This document shows positions 52,199 through 61,467 of a stretch of 64,000 nucleotides of DNA, in pieces. The notes below the pieces were generated by a model, which saw nothing but the letters and a program-made list of their open reading frames with translations, did no database searches and was not told the DNA's origin. Origin of the DNA: Microtetraspora glauca. Lineage in GTDB: Bacteria > Actinomycetota > Actinomycetes > Streptomycetales > Streptomycetaceae. The stretch's first letter is position 1. Every line of letters begins with the position of its first letter. The DNA is taken from assembly GCA_000721275.1 (NCBI GenBank), contig JOFO01000033.1:4500-68499 (forward strand), written 5' to 3'. Made by a program: the position numbers and the translations under genes.

Positions 52199-53556
52199 GC
52201 ACGCAACGGAGGACGATCGCGGCCGGGATCGCGCTGATCCTCGGCGGCGCGGGGATCCTGCTGACCGCCGGGCCCGCCCAGGCCGCCGAGATCTCGTTCA
52301 GGACGGAGTGCATCCCGCCGTCGATCTCCGGCCTGCCGCCGGTCCAGGGCACCACCACGGTGCTCGTCACCGCACCCGCCACCGCCAAGGTCGGCGACAC
52401 CGTCGAGGTCGTCTGGAAGACCGTGAAACCGGCCTCCAAGAACCCCGACATGCTCGACCTGGACGCGAACACCGTCAAACCGACCGGCACCGTGAAGGTC
52501 GGCGGCGCCCAGGGCGGCACGCTCGCCCTGGAGGGCCCCCGGCAGAACCCGCCCATCCCGAAGAACTCGCCGATGGTCCTGCCCGACATGAAGGGCACCC
52601 TGAAGCTGACCAAAGCCGGCGACGTCACCCTGACGCCCGACGCGTACACGATCAACGTGTCGAAGCCGATGTCCACGGACACCAAGTGCGCGCCGAAGGA
52701 GCAGGTCCCCGTCGGCGCCACGATCAAGGTGACCGACGGCGGCGGCTCGGGCGGAGGTTCCGGGTCCGGCAGCGGCGGCGGATCGGGGAGCGGTGGCGGC
52801 TCCGGCAGCGGCGGCGGGCAGACTGATTTCCCCGGCAAGGACGTCGACGTGCACTTCACCTGCACCGGCCCCGGCGCACCGCCCTCGATCACCACCAAGG
52901 TGTCGATCGGCGCCAGGAAGAACGGCGGCGCGTACGACCTCAGGGTCAAGACCGCCAAGAACGTCATGCCGACCCCGGCGCCGCTGCCCGCCAAGGCGCT
53001 CACGCCGAGCATGGAGATCAGGATCGGCGGTGACGACCGGGGCACCGTCAAGGTCACCGGCGCGCCGAACCCGACGGCGCTCAAGGCGAACGACCCGGTG
53101 AGCCTCACCGACATGAAGGGCACCTACAAGCCCGGCGCCACCGGCAAGGCGACGCTCACCCCGGGCGCGCTCACCATCAGCGTCGTGCTCGCCCCCGGCG
53201 CCGACCCGATCACGATCCCCTGCCAGGTGAAGGGCGCGGTCCAGGCGTCCCTCACCCTCGACACCACGCAGCAGTCCGGCGGCGCGTCCGGCTCCACGGA
53301 CGGCGGCGGCACGGACGGCTCGGGCTCCGGCTCGGGCGGCGGCTCCGGCTCCGGGTCGGGCTCGGGCGGCGGCTCCGGATCGGGCTCCGGCTCCGGTTCC
53401 GGGTCCGGCGGCTCCGGCGGGAACCTCGCCGAGACCGGCGCCGAGCAGGACGGCGCCCTGCGCGCCCTCGGCCTCGTCGCCGGCACCGTGATCCTCCTCG
53501 GCGGCGCGGTCTTCACCTTCACCCCGTGGCGGCGCCTGGCCCGCCGCACCCGCTAG
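52195..53556 (+). CDS. Sortase-type surface protein with LAETG signal and two repeated domains
   Basis: A 453-residue secreted protein. After a signal peptide (GILLTAGPAQAAEI) it holds two copies of the domain also seen in the 49696 protein, at about residues 35-175 and 215-365 (shared cores: GTLKLTKAGDVTLTPDAYTI and GTYKPGATGKATLTPGALTI; VDVHFTCTGPG matching VDVRYACETK). They are joined by a Gly/Ser repeat linker, with a second long Gly/Ser linker before the sorting signal LAETG, a hydrophobic helix and RRLARRTR. LAxTG is the motif of streptomycete class E sortases. The glycine-serine tracts should hold the domains away from the wall. A 15-bp-arm terminator follows. Confidence 0.82.
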   Translation: MSTQRRTIAAGIALILGGAGILLTAGPAQAAEISFRTECIPPSISGLPPVQGTTTVLVTAPATAKVGDTVEVVWKTVKPASKNPDMLDLDANTVKPTGTVKVGGAQGGTLALEGPRQNPPIPKNSPMVLPDMKGTLKLTKAGDVTLTPDAYTINVSKPMSTDTKCAPKEQVPVGATIKVTDGGGSGGGSGSGSGGGSGSGGGSGSGGGQTDFPGKDVDVHFTCTGPGAPPSITTKVSIGARKNGGAYDLRVKTAKNVMPTPAPLPAKALTPSMEIRIGGDDRGTVKVTGAPNPTALKANDPVSLTDMKGTYKPGATGKATLTPGALTISVVLAPGADPITIPCQVKGAVQASLTLDTTQQSGGASGSTDGGGTDGSGSGSGGGSGSGSGSGGGSGSGSGSGSGSGGSGGNLAETGAEQDGALRALGLVAGTVILLGGAVFTFTPWRRLARRTR

Positions 53557-53572
53557 CGGCGCGGACAGCGGA

Positions 53573-53605
53573 AAGGCCCGGCACCTGGAGCAGGTGCCGG
53601 GCCTT
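53573..53605. terminator. Strong bidirectional terminator
   Basis: AAGGCCCGGCACCTG (53573-53587) and CAGGTGCCGGGCCTT (53591-53605) are perfect 15-bp arms with a 3-nt loop, between convergent surface-protein and transporter genes. Confidence 0.9.
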
Positions 53606-53637
53606 CACCCGTGGAGGGGGCCGCTGGAGGAGGGCCG

Positions 53638-55158
53638 CTACTGGGCGGCGTCCATCAGCGCGTTGACCTTCTTGCGGTACATGAAGATCGCGAAGCCCGC
53701 GAGCACGGCGGCGACGGCCTCGAAGAGGACCACGCCGACGCCGTCCATCTGCACGCCGGCCAGGCCGAGCAGACCCGTGACGCAGTCACCGGCGGTGACG
53801 GCGAGGAACCAGACGCCCATCATCTGGGAGGCGTACTTCTGCGGCGCCATCTTGGTCGTGACCGACAGGCCGACCGGGGACAGGCACAGCTCGGCGACGG
53901 TGTGCATCAGGAAGATGAGCACCAGCCACCACATGGTGACCTTGGTGTCCGTGCCGGCCGTCTGGCTCAGCGGGACGGCGAAGACGAAGAACGAGGCACC
54001 GACGATGACCAGGCCGATCGAGAACTTCACGATCGTGCTGGGCTCACGGCGGCGGCGCGCCAGCGCCAGCCACAGCCAGGCGAAGAACGGCGCCAGGATC
54101 ACCACGAAGAGCGGGTTCAGCGACTGGAAGAGCACGTTCGGCATCTCCCAGCCCAGCAGGCTGCGCTCGGAGTTCTCGCTGCCGAACAGCGACAGCGTGG
54201 AACCGCCCTGGTCGTAGATCATCCAGAAGACGGCGGCGGCCACGAAGAACCAGATGTAGGCGTTCATCTTGGTCTGCTCGCCGGCGGTGAGCTCCTTGTC
54301 GCGCTTGATGCGCGCCAGGACGGCGACCGGGATGACCAGACCGGCGATCGTGATCGGGTACAGCGCCCACTTGATGGTGAACATGTCCATCGCGACCACG
54401 ACGCCGTAGAAGACGGCGGTGACGACGACGGCGACGGCGGCCTTGGTGAGGATGCCGTTGCGCTCGGCGGGGGTCAGCGGGTTCGGGACCTCGCTGCTCT
54501 TCGGGTTCAGCGTGCGGCCGAAGAGCAGGAAGAAGACCAGGCCGAGACCCATGCCGACGGCGGCGAGGAAGAAGCCCAGGTGCCAGTTGACCGTCTCGCC
54601 GACGATGCCGATGGCGATCGGGGCGAGGAAGGCGCCGAGGTTGATGCCGATGTAGAAGATCGTGAAGCCGCTGTCCCGGCGCGAGTCGTCCAGGCCCTGG
54701 TACAGGTGGCCGACCATCGTCGAGATGTTGGCCTTCAGCAGACCGGAACCGACCGCGACCAGCAGCAGACCGATGAAGAACGCGATCTGGCCGGGCAGGG
54801 CGAGCGACACGTGACCCAGCATGATCACGGTGCCGGCGATGGCGACCGTCTTGCGGGCGCCCCAGACGCGGTCGCCGAACCAGCCGCCGGGCAGGGCCAT
54901 GAGGTAGACCATGGCCACGTAGACGGAGTAGATCGCCGTGGCCGTCGCGGCCTTGTAGCCGAGTCCGCCGCCCTGGCTGCCGACCGCGGCGTCCGTGCCG
55001 CCGGAGACCAGGTACAGGACGAGAAGCGCACGCATGCCGTAGTAGGAGAACCGCTCCCACATCTCGGTCATGAACAGCGTGGCCAGGCCAACGGGGTGGC
55101 CGAGGAAGGTCTTCTCGTGAGCAGCGCTCGGCGAGTCCTTCGTCAGGCTGGAAGCCAT
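53638..55158 (-). CDS. POT/PTR2 family peptide transporter
   Basis: A 506-residue proton-coupled oligopeptide transporter of the MFS superfamily. The POT signature EMWERFSYYGMRALLVLYL (ExxERFxYY) is in the first helix, the second PTR2 signature is around GLLKANISTMVGHLY ... DSGFTIFYIGINLGAFLAP, and ~14 transmembrane helices are predicted. It imports di- and tripeptides. AAGGATC precedes the ATG. The 429-bp region upstream (55159-55587) holds the transporter's control region and the two-component promoter: two CGGGACGCGCC copies 21 bp apart (55177 and 55198) and an AT-richer stretch at 55385-55510, but no clear -35/-10 pair on the minus strand. Confidence 0.94.
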   Translation of the reverse strand: MASSLTKDSPSAAHEKTFLGHPVGLATLFMTEMWERFSYYGMRALLVLYLVSGGTDAAVGSQGGGLGYKAATATAIYSVYVAMVYLMALPGGWFGDRVWGARKTVAIAGTVIMLGHVSLALPGQIAFFIGLLLVAVGSGLLKANISTMVGHLYQGLDDSRRDSGFTIFYIGINLGAFLAPIAIGIVGETVNWHLGFFLAAVGMGLGLVFFLLFGRTLNPKSSEVPNPLTPAERNGILTKAAVAVVVTAVFYGVVVAMDMFTIKWALYPITIAGLVIPVAVLARIKRDKELTAGEQTKMNAYIWFFVAAAVFWMIYDQGGSTLSLFGSENSERSLLGWEMPNVLFQSLNPLFVVILAPFFAWLWLALARRRREPSTIVKFSIGLVIVGASFFVFAVPLSQTAGTDTKVTMWWLVLIFLMHTVAELCLSPVGLSVTTKMAPQKYASQMMGVWFLAVTAGDCVTGLLGLAGVQMDGVGVVLFEAVAAVLAGFAIFMYRKKVNALMDAAQ

Positions 55159-55575
55159 GGTCGATCCTTGCTAGCTCGGGACGCGCCGCTTCGTGAGCGG
55201 GACGCGCCCGGTGGGGGGTGGCCGGCACCGGCCGGGACGATCGTGCCCCGCCCGGGATCCACGCCCCGCCGCGCGTCGTCGCGCCGCGGGACCCGGCCCA
55301 CAGGTCGTTCACCGTCTCAAGGCTGGCAAGACCAACCCTGCGCAGAAAAGAGGACCTTGGCTGACGAAGCAGGCCGAAGGTCCCCGATTACCGCTATGAC
55401 GTCTCGCCACCATACGACACGACACTGCCGGATATGGAAGGACTTGAGAGATGGATCACAGGTGACCAAGGAACCAACGGGGGTCATTCCAAGGTGTAAG
55501 CAAGGTTACGTGCCCTGCTTCGGAGGTGCCGGAGGGTGCCTCGCGGTCCCGCCCCGGCCGTGCACCCGTCCGGAC

Positions 55576-55587
55576 TACCATCACTGC
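55576..55587 (+). promoter_or_regulatory. -10 element for a probably leaderless response regulator gene
   Basis: TACCAT (55576-55581) ends 6 nt before ATG 55588; no ribosome-binding site precedes the start. Confidence 0.4.
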
Positions 55588-56265
55588 ATGACCCGTGTAC
55601 TGCTCGCCGAGGACGACGCATCCATCTCGGAGCCGCTGGCCCGCGCCCTGCGGAGAGAGGGGTACGAGGTCGAGGTCCGCGAGGACGGGCCCAGCGCGCT
55701 CGACACCGGCCTCCAGGGCGGCGTCGACCTCGTCGTGCTCGACCTGGGCCTGCCCGGCATGGACGGCCTGGAGGTCGCCCGCCGGCTGCGCGCCGACGGC
55801 CACACGGTCCCGATCCTGGTCCTCACCGCCCGCGCGGACGAGGTCGACACGGTCGTCGGGCTCGACGCGGGCGCCGACGACTACGTGACCAAGCCGTTCC
55901 GCCTCGCCGAGCTGCTCGCCCGGGTCCGGGCCCTGCTCCGGCGCGGCGCCACCGAGCCGGCCCCCGCGCCCGCCACCCACGGCGTCCGCATCGACGTCGA
56001 GTCGCACCGGGCGTGGATGGGCGACGAGGAGCTGCAGCTCACGGCGAAGGAGTTCGACCTGCTGCGCGTCCTGGTCCGCGACGCGGGGCGGGTCGTCACC
56101 CGGGACCAGCTGATGCGGGAGGTCTGGGACACCACGTGGTGGTCCTCCACCAAGACGCTCGACATGCACATCTCGTGGCTGCGCAAGAAGCTCGGTGACG
56201 ACGCGGCGAATCCGCGGTACATCGCGACGGTCCGCGGCGTCGGCTTCCGCTTCGAGAAGAGCTGA
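55588..56265 (+). CDS. OmpR-family response regulator
   Basis: A 225-residue two-component regulator. The receiver domain has D9-D10, the phosphoacceptor D52 in VVLDLGLPGMDG, and the switch Thr and Lys in LTARADEVD and VTKPFRLAELLARV. The C-terminal winged helix is ELQLTAKEFDLLRVLVRDAGRVVTRDQLMREVWDTTWWSSTKTLDMHISWLRKKLGDDAANPRYIATVRGVGFRF. It should be phosphorylated by the kinase encoded 178 bp downstream. The intervening gap holds a second -10-like TAGGCT (56404-56409) and two short hairpins. Signal and targets are unknown. Confidence 0.95.
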   Translation: MTRVLLAEDDASISEPLARALRREGYEVEVREDGPSALDTGLQGGVDLVVLDLGLPGMDGLEVARRLRADGHTVPILVLTARADEVDTVVGLDAGADDYVTKPFRLAELLARVRALLRRGATEPAPAPATHGVRIDVESHRAWMGDEELQLTAKEFDLLRVLVRDAGRVVTRDQLMREVWDTTWWSSTKTLDMHISWLRKKLGDDAANPRYIATVRGVGFRFEKS

Positions 56266-56283
56266 CCTCCCCGCCGTACGGTC

Positions 56284-56373
56284 CGCGCAGTTCCCCGCCA
56301 GGCGCCTCCCGGCGGGGGCGGTGTGTCGCGTCGCGTCTGCGGGCCGTGGTGGGTCGCCCGCGCAGTTCCCCGC
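56284..56373 (+). repeat. Direct repeats CGCGCAGTTCCCCGC between response regulator and kinase genes
   Basis: The 15-bp unit occurs exactly at 56284-56298 and 56359-56373. Each copy leads into a small hairpin (CCCCGCC...GGCGGGG; CGCCCC-TTC-GGGGCG). I recall this unit as an abundant intergenic repeat in streptomycetes. Confidence 0.55.
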
Positions 56374-56443
56374 GCCCCTTCGGGGCGGTTGGCGGTGGGG
56401 GCCTAGGCTCGGGGTGTTCCGTATTCCCGGCCCGGGAGGGCGC

Positions 56444-57715
56444 GTGCGTCGTCGTCTCATCACCAGCACCCTCGCCGTCGTGCTGGTCGTCATCTCCGTG
56501 TTCGGCGTCTCGCTCGTGCTCGTCGAGACGCGGACCATCACCAGCAGCGCCCAGGAGAGCGTCGACGCCGAGGCGCTGCGGATCGTGTCGATCGTCGACA
56601 GCCGGCTGATCGGCGGCGAGCCGGTCAACCCCGACATCCTCGCGGAGCAGAGCGGCGCCAAGCGGTACGCGCTGATCACCATCCCCGGCCGGCCGCCCAT
56701 CGAGATCGGCGCCCGCCCCACCGGCAGCGTCATCCGCGGCTACGCGGAGGGCGAGCGCGGCGAGACGGTGATCGTCGAGGAGTCCCGCTCCGCCGTCACC
56801 TCCGAGGTCGGCAGCACCGCGCTGATCATCGTCGCCGTCGCCGGCCTCGCCGTCATCGCCGCCGTCCTCCTCGCCGTACGCCAGGCGAACCGGCTCGCCT
56901 CCCCGCTCACCGACCTCGCCGAGACCGCCGAACGGCTCGGCTCCGGCGACCCGCGCCCCCGGCACAAGCGGTACGGGGTCCCCGAGCTGGACCGCGTCGC
57001 GGACGTGCTGGACGCCTCCGCCGAGCGGATCGCCCGGATGCTCACCGCCGAGCGCCGGCTCGCCGCCGACGCCTCCCACCAGCTCCGTACCCCCCTCACC
57101 GCGCTCTCCATGCGCCTGGAGGAGGTCGCCCTCGCCGACGACCTGGACACGGTCAAGGAGGAGGCGACGATCGCGCTCACCCAGGTCGAGCGCCTCACCG
57201 ACGTCGTCGAACGGCTGCTCACCAACTCCCGGGACCCCCGCTCCGGCTCCGCCGTCGCCTTCGACATCGACGAGGTCGTCAAGCAGCAGATCGAGGAGTG
57301 GCGCCCCGCCTACCGCAGCGCCGGCCGCGCGATCGTCCGCTCCGGCAAGCAGGGCATGCGGGCCATCGGCACCCCCGGCGCGGTCGCCCAGGTCCTCGCC
57401 GCGCTCATCGAGAACTCGCTCATGCACGGCGGCGGCACCGTCGCCCTCCGCACCCGCGTCATCGGCAACCAGTCGGTGATCGAGGTCACCGACGAGGGCC
57501 CGGGCGTCCCCGCCGACCTCGGCGCGCGGATCTTCGAGCGGGCCGTCAGCGGACGCAGCTCCACCGGCATCGGGCTCGCGGTCGCCCGGGACCTCGCCGA
57601 GGCCGACGGCGGACGCCTGGAGCTGCTCCAGCTGCAGCCGCCGGTCTTCGCGCTCTTCCTCAGCCGGGAGGCCCGCAGCGTCGCCCGGGAGGACGCGGAG
57701 CGCCCCGTACGGTGA
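56444..57715 (+). CDS. Sensor histidine kinase
   Basis: A 423-residue membrane kinase. TM1 is residues ~5-27 and TM2 ~124-145, enclosing a ~95-residue extracytoplasmic sensor. HAMP follows (VRQANRLASPLTDLAETAERLGSGD). The H-box is ADASHQLRTPLTAL with H212, the N-box LIENSLMHGG, and G-boxes DEGPGVPADLGARIFE and GIGLAVARDLAEADGG. GTG 56444 is chosen for the GGGAGGG five bases upstream; the GTG at 56414 would add ten residues. It pairs with the upstream OmpR-type regulator. Confidence 0.93.
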   Translation: MRRRLITSTLAVVLVVISVFGVSLVLVETRTITSSAQESVDAEALRIVSIVDSRLIGGEPVNPDILAEQSGAKRYALITIPGRPPIEIGARPTGSVIRGYAEGERGETVIVEESRSAVTSEVGSTALIIVAVAGLAVIAAVLLAVRQANRLASPLTDLAETAERLGSGDPRPRHKRYGVPELDRVADVLDASAERIARMLTAERRLAADASHQLRTPLTALSMRLEEVALADDLDTVKEEATIALTQVERLTDVVERLLTNSRDPRSGSAVAFDIDEVVKQQIEEWRPAYRSAGRAIVRSGKQGMRAIGTPGAVAQVLAALIENSLMHGGGTVALRTRVIGNQSVIEVTDEGPGVPADLGARIFERAVSGRSSTGIGLAVARDLAEADGGRLELLQLQPPVFALFLSREARSVAREDAERPVR

Positions 57716-57764
57716 CGGGGCGCGGCGGGACGGGAGCGGGCGCCGTCACAGGCGCCGGGAGGCG

Positions 57765-58292
57765 TCACACGTGGTCGGGCTGGCGGCGGCGGGCCTGCCC
57801 CGGCGCCACCGGCTCGGCCTGCTCCAGGAAGGACTCGGCCGTCTGCACGGCCTCCTTCGCGGGCAGCGCCCGGAACACCCAGGTGCGGTACGACCAGAAG
57901 CGGAACAGGGTCGCCACGCCGATGCCGGAGAACTTGAAGAAGTTGCTGGCCAGCGGCGAGTTCCAGCCGAGGCCGTAGGTCGCCGCGTAGAGGATCCCGT
58001 TCTCGATGACCAGCCCGACGAGGCTGAACAGCAGGAAGAGGGTCATCTCCTTGGTGCGGCCCGACTTGTCGCGGTCGCGGTACGTGAAGTAGCGGAACCC
58101 CACGTAGTTGAAGGCGATGGCCACCACGGTGGCGATCAGGCTGGCCCGCACCACCGGGAGCTCCGTGAGGTGCCGGACGAGGTTGAAGACGGCCAGGTTC
58201 ACCAGGACGCCGAGGCCGCCGACGACTCCGAACTTGGCGACCTCGCGGCCGAGCAGGGCGAGTCGCATGCGCAGCGCGCCGGGTTCGCTCAT
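57765..58292 (-). CDS. GtrA family membrane protein
   Basis: A 175-residue protein with four transmembrane helices (KFGVVGGLGVLVNLAVFNLV, VRASLIATVVAIAFNYVGFRYFTY, MTLFLLFSLVGLVIENGILYAATYGL, NFFKFSGIGVATLFRFWSYRTWVF), the GtrA/DPMS pattern. GtrA-like proteins translocate or present polyprenyl-phosphate-linked sugars for cell-surface glycosylation. The C-terminal ~30 residues are charged. ATG 58292 is chosen. An 11-bp unit, CGGGTGACGTC, is tandemly duplicated (58311-58332) in its leader. Confidence 0.88.
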   Translation of the reverse strand: MSEPGALRMRLALLGREVAKFGVVGGLGVLVNLAVFNLVRHLTELPVVRASLIATVVAIAFNYVGFRYFTYRDRDKSGRTKEMTLFLLFSLVGLVIENGILYAATYGLGWNSPLASNFFKFSGIGVATLFRFWSYRTWVFRALPAKEAVQTAESFLEQAEPVAPGQARRRQPDHV

Positions 58293-58462
58293 GGGGGTCG
58301 GTCCGTCCGTCGGGTGACGTCCGGGTGACGTCAACCCACTCATGCTAACCAGCCTCTCCCGTCACCCGCCCGGGTAGCCGGGAAACCTGTGGAAAACCTG
58401 GACGTACCCCGTCACGCCTTGTGTCAATCCACAGCCGGAAACGTGTTCACGGATGGTGCGGA

Positions 58463-58474
58463 TACCCTAAGAGG
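58463..58474 (+). promoter_or_regulatory. -10 element for a probably leaderless purK
   Basis: TACCCT (58463-58468) ends 6 nt before GTG 58475; no ribosome-binding site is present. Confidence 0.4.
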
Positions 58475-59614
58475 GTGACGTTCCCGGTAGTAGGCATGGT
58501 CGGCGGCGGGCAGCTCGCCCGCATGACCCACGAGGCGGGCATCCCCCTCGGCATCAAGTTCAAGCTCCTCAGTGACACCCCGCAGGACTCTGCGGCGCAG
58601 GTGGCCGGCGAGGTCGTCATCGGCGACTACCGCGACCTGGACACGCTCCGCGCGTTCGCGCGCGGCTGCGACGTGATCACCTTCGATCACGAGCACGTCC
58701 CCACCGAGCACCTGCGCGCCCTGGAGGCCGACGGCATCCCCGTCCGCCCCGGGCCCGACGCGCTCGTGCACGCGCAGGACAAGGGCGTGATGCGGGCGCG
58801 GCTCGACGCGATCGGCGCGCCCAGCCCCCGGCACCGCATCGTGGCCGACCCGGCCGACGCGGTCGCGTTCGCGGAGGAGGTCGGCGGCTTCCCGATCATC
58901 CTCAAGACCGTGCGCGGCGGCTACGACGGCAAGGGCGTCTGGTTCGTCCGCACCGCCGAGGACGCCCGCGACCCGTTCCTCGCCGGCGTGCCCGTGCTCG
59001 CCGAGGAGAAGGTCGACTTCGTCCGCGAGCTGGCGGCGAACATCGTCCGCTCCCCGCACGGCCAGGCCGTCGCCTACCCGGTGGTCGAGTCCCGCCAGGT
59101 CGACGGCGTCTGCGACACCGTGATCGCGCCCGCCCCCGACCTGGACGACGAGCTGGCCGGACAGGCCCAGGAACTCGCCCTGCGGATCGCCCAGGAGCTC
59201 GGCGTCGTCGGCCACCTGGCCGTCGAGCTGTTCCAGACCACCGACGGGCGGATCCTCGTCAACGAGCTGGCGATGCGCCCGCACAACTCCGGCCACTGGA
59301 CCATGGACGGCGCGATCACCAGCCAGTTCGCCAACCACGTCCGGGCCGTCCTCGACCTGCCGCTCGGCGACCCGCGCCCGCGCGCCCGCTGGACCGTGAT
59401 GTGCAACGTCCTCGGCGGCGACTTCCCGGACATGTACCAGGGCTATCTGCACTGCATGGCCCGGGACCCGCAGCTCAAGATCCACATGTACGGCAAGGAC
59501 GTGAAGCCCGGCCGCAAGGTCGGCCACGTCAACACCTACGGCGACGACCTGGACGAGACGCTGGAGCGCGCCCGCCACGCCGCCGACTACCTGCGAGGGA
59601 CGATCGTTGAGTAA
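58475..59614 (+). CDS. purK: N5-carboxyaminoimidazole ribonucleotide synthase
   Basis: A 379-residue ATP-grasp enzyme converting AIR, ATP and bicarbonate to N5-CAIR in purine synthesis. The N-terminal [22 protein letters not shown] is the PurK substrate-binding motif; ATP-grasp elements include [72 protein letters not shown] 58475 is chosen because the -10 lies just upstream and the family starts directly with the glycine-rich strand. It overlaps purE by 8 bp. Confidence 0.97.
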   Translation: MTFPVVGMVGGGQLARMTHEAGIPLGIKFKLLSDTPQDSAAQVAGEVVIGDYRDLDTLRAFARGCDVITFDHEHVPTEHLRALEADGIPVRPGPDALVHAQDKGVMRARLDAIGAPSPRHRIVADPADAVAFAEEVGGFPIILKTVRGGYDGKGVWFVRTAEDARDPFLAGVPVLAEEKVDFVRELAANIVRSPHGQAVAYPVVESRQVDGVCDTVIAPAPDLDDELAGQAQELALRIAQELGVVGHLAVELFQTTDGRILVNELAMRPHNSGHWTMDGAITSQFANHVRAVLDLPLGDPRPRARWTVMCNVLGGDFPDMYQGYLHCMARDPQLKIHMYGKDVKPGRKVGHVNTYGDDLDETLERARHAADYLRGTIVE

Positions 59615-60143
59615 CCAGGCGAGCAACCCGCTCATCGGCATCGTGATGGGCTCCGACTCCGACTGGCCCGTCATGGAGGCCGCCGCCCAGGCGCTCGACG
59701 AGTTCGAGATCCCGTACGAGGTCGACGTGGTCTCCGCCCACCGGATGCCGCGCGAGATGATCGCGTACGGCGAGGAGGCGGCCGGCCGCGGCCTGAAGGC
59801 GATCATCGCGGGCGCCGGCGGCGCCGCCCACCTGCCGGGCATGCTCGCCTCCGTCACCCCGCTCCCGGTGATCGGCGTCCCGGTGCCGCTGAAGTACCTG
59901 GACGGCATGGACTCGCTGATGTCGATCGTGCAGATGCCGGCCGGCATCCCGGTCGCCACCGTCTCCGTCGCCGGCGCGCGGAACGCGGGCCTGCTCGCCG
60001 TCCGCATGCTCGCCGCCGCCGACCCGGCCCTCCAGGAGCGGATGACCGCGTTCCTCCAGGACCTCAACGACCAGGCCACCGAGAAGGGCAAGCGGCTGCG
60101 CGCCAAGGTCGCCGGCACCGAGTCCTTCGGGTTCGCCCGGTGA
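59607..60143 (+). CDS. purE: N5-carboxyaminoimidazole ribonucleotide mutase
   Basis: A 178-residue PurE that rearranges N5-CAIR to CAIR. Diagnostic are [27 protein letters not shown] with the catalytic His, and [12 protein letters not shown]. The start is TTG 59607, with GAGGGA seven bases upstream and no alternative ATG/GTG near; the codon overlaps the end of purK. The stop overlaps the start of the dipeptidase gene (GTGA), an unexpected third partner of the purK-purE operon. Confidence 0.96.
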   Translation: MSNQASNPLIGIVMGSDSDWPVMEAAAQALDEFEIPYEVDVVSAHRMPREMIAYGEEAAGRGLKAIIAGAGGAAHLPGMLASVTPLPVIGVPVPLKYLDGMDSLMSIVQMPAGIPVATVSVAGARNAGLLAVRMLAAADPALQERMTAFLQDLNDQATEKGKRLRAKVAGTESFGFAR

Positions 60144-61336
60144 GCGCGGCCGACCGGCTCGCCGAGGCCCGGGACCTCCTCGCGGAGGCCCCCGTGGTCG
60201 ACGGGCACAACGACCTCCCGTGGGCGCTGCGCGCCCAGTGCGGTTACGACCTCGACGCGCTCGACCTCGCCGGCGACCGGTCGGCCACCCTCCACACCGA
60301 CCTCGCCCGGCTCCGCGCCGGCGGGGTCGGTGCCCAGTTCTGGTCCGTGTACGTCCCCGGCTCCTTCGCCGGCGACCACGCGGTCAGCGCCACCCTGGAG
60401 CAGATCGACGCCGTCGACCGGCTGGTCGAGCGGTACGCGGCCGACCTGGCGCCCGCCCGGACCGCCGCCGACGTCGCCAAGGCCCGCGCCGAGGGCCGGA
60501 TCGCGTCCCTCAAGGGCGCCGAGGGCGGTCACTCGATCGACAACTCCCTCGCGACCCTGCGCGCCTTCCACACCCTCGGCGTGCGGTACATGACCCTCAC
60601 GCACAACGAGAACAACGACTGGGCGGACTCGGCCACCGACGAGCCCCGGCACGGCGGCCTCACCGCCTTCGGCCGCGCCGTCGTCCGCGAGATGAACCGC
60701 TGCGGCATGCTCGTCGACCTCTCGCACGTGGCCGCCACCACCATGCGGGACGCCCTGGACGAGACCGCCGCGCCGGTCGTCTTCTCGCACTCCTCCGCCC
60801 GCGCGGTCTGCGACCACCCGAGGAACGTCCCGGACGACGTCCTGGAACGGCTGCCCGCCAACGGCGGCGTGGCGATGGCGACCTTCGTGCCGAAGTTCAT
60901 CCTCCCCGGCGCCGCCGAGTGGACCGCCCGCGCCGGCGCGAACCTCCGCGCGCACGGCCTGCACCCCCTCGACACCACCCCGCGGGCGAAGGAGCTGCAC
61001 GCCGCCTTCGAGGCGGAGCACCCGCGCCCGGTCGCCACCGCCGCCACGGTCGCCGACCACCTCGACCACATGCGCGAGGCCGCCGGCATCGACCACATCG
61101 GCATCGGCGGCGACTACGACGGCACCGCCTTCACCCCGGCCGGCCTGGACGACGTCGCCGGCTACCCCCACCTGATCGCGGAGCTGCTGGACCGCGGCTG
61201 GTCCCGCGCCGACCTCACCAAGCTGACCTGGTCGAACGCGCTCCGCGTGCTGTCCGACGCGGAGGCCGTCGCCCGCGACCTGTCGGCCCGCGTCCCGGCC
61301 TCGCACGCCACGATCGAGCAGCTCGACGGCGCCTGA
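60140..61336 (+). CDS. M19 family membrane-dipeptidase-like protein
   Basis: A 398-residue zinc dipeptidase of the renal dipeptidase family. The binuclear-zinc ligands are H23 and D25 (DGHNDLPW), E128 (KGAEGGHS), H196 (VDLSHVA) and H217 (VFSHSSA); the IGIGGDYDG loop carries the catalytic-site aspartate. It cleaves dipeptides, possibly D-amino-acid-containing ones. There is no signal peptide, so despite the family name it should be cytoplasmic. GTG 60140 overlaps the purE stop. Confidence 0.93.
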   Translation: MSAADRLAEARDLLAEAPVVDGHNDLPWALRAQCGYDLDALDLAGDRSATLHTDLARLRAGGVGAQFWSVYVPGSFAGDHAVSATLEQIDAVDRLVERYAADLAPARTAADVAKARAEGRIASLKGAEGGHSIDNSLATLRAFHTLGVRYMTLTHNENNDWADSATDEPRHGGLTAFGRAVVREMNRCGMLVDLSHVAATTMRDALDETAAPVVFSHSSARAVCDHPRNVPDDVLERLPANGGVAMATFVPKFILPGAAEWTARAGANLRAHGLHPLDTTPRAKELHAAFEAEHPRPVATAATVADHLDHMREAAGIDHIGIGGDYDGTAFTPAGLDDVAGYPHLIAELLDRGWSRADLTKLTWSNALRVLSDAEAVARDLSARVPASHATIEQLDGA

Positions 61337-61398
61337 CCGGCCTCACCCGAACGGCGCAGCCCGGCGGGCCCCGGCGGGGTCCCGGTGGCACGGTGGCC

Positions 61399-61430
61399 GT
61401 ACTGCCCCGCCCCCTTCGGCGGGGTAGTAC
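61399..61430. terminator. Hairpin between the two M19-family genes
   Basis: GTACT-G-CCCCGCC (61399-61411) pairs with GGCGGGG-T-AGTAC (61418-61430) around a 6-nt loop; 12 of 13 positions pair. It probably ends the pur-dipeptidase operon. Confidence 0.6.
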
Positions 61431-61467
61431 TGCATCACCGAGTTTCGGAGTAGTGAGAGATCGCGCC

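Noticed and set aside
55450..55510. SigR-type promoter (GGAAT-N18-GTT) on the minus strand before the peptide transporter gene
   Set aside because: GGAAT is present, but the required GTT does not occur at 18 nt (the trinucleotide there is GGT).
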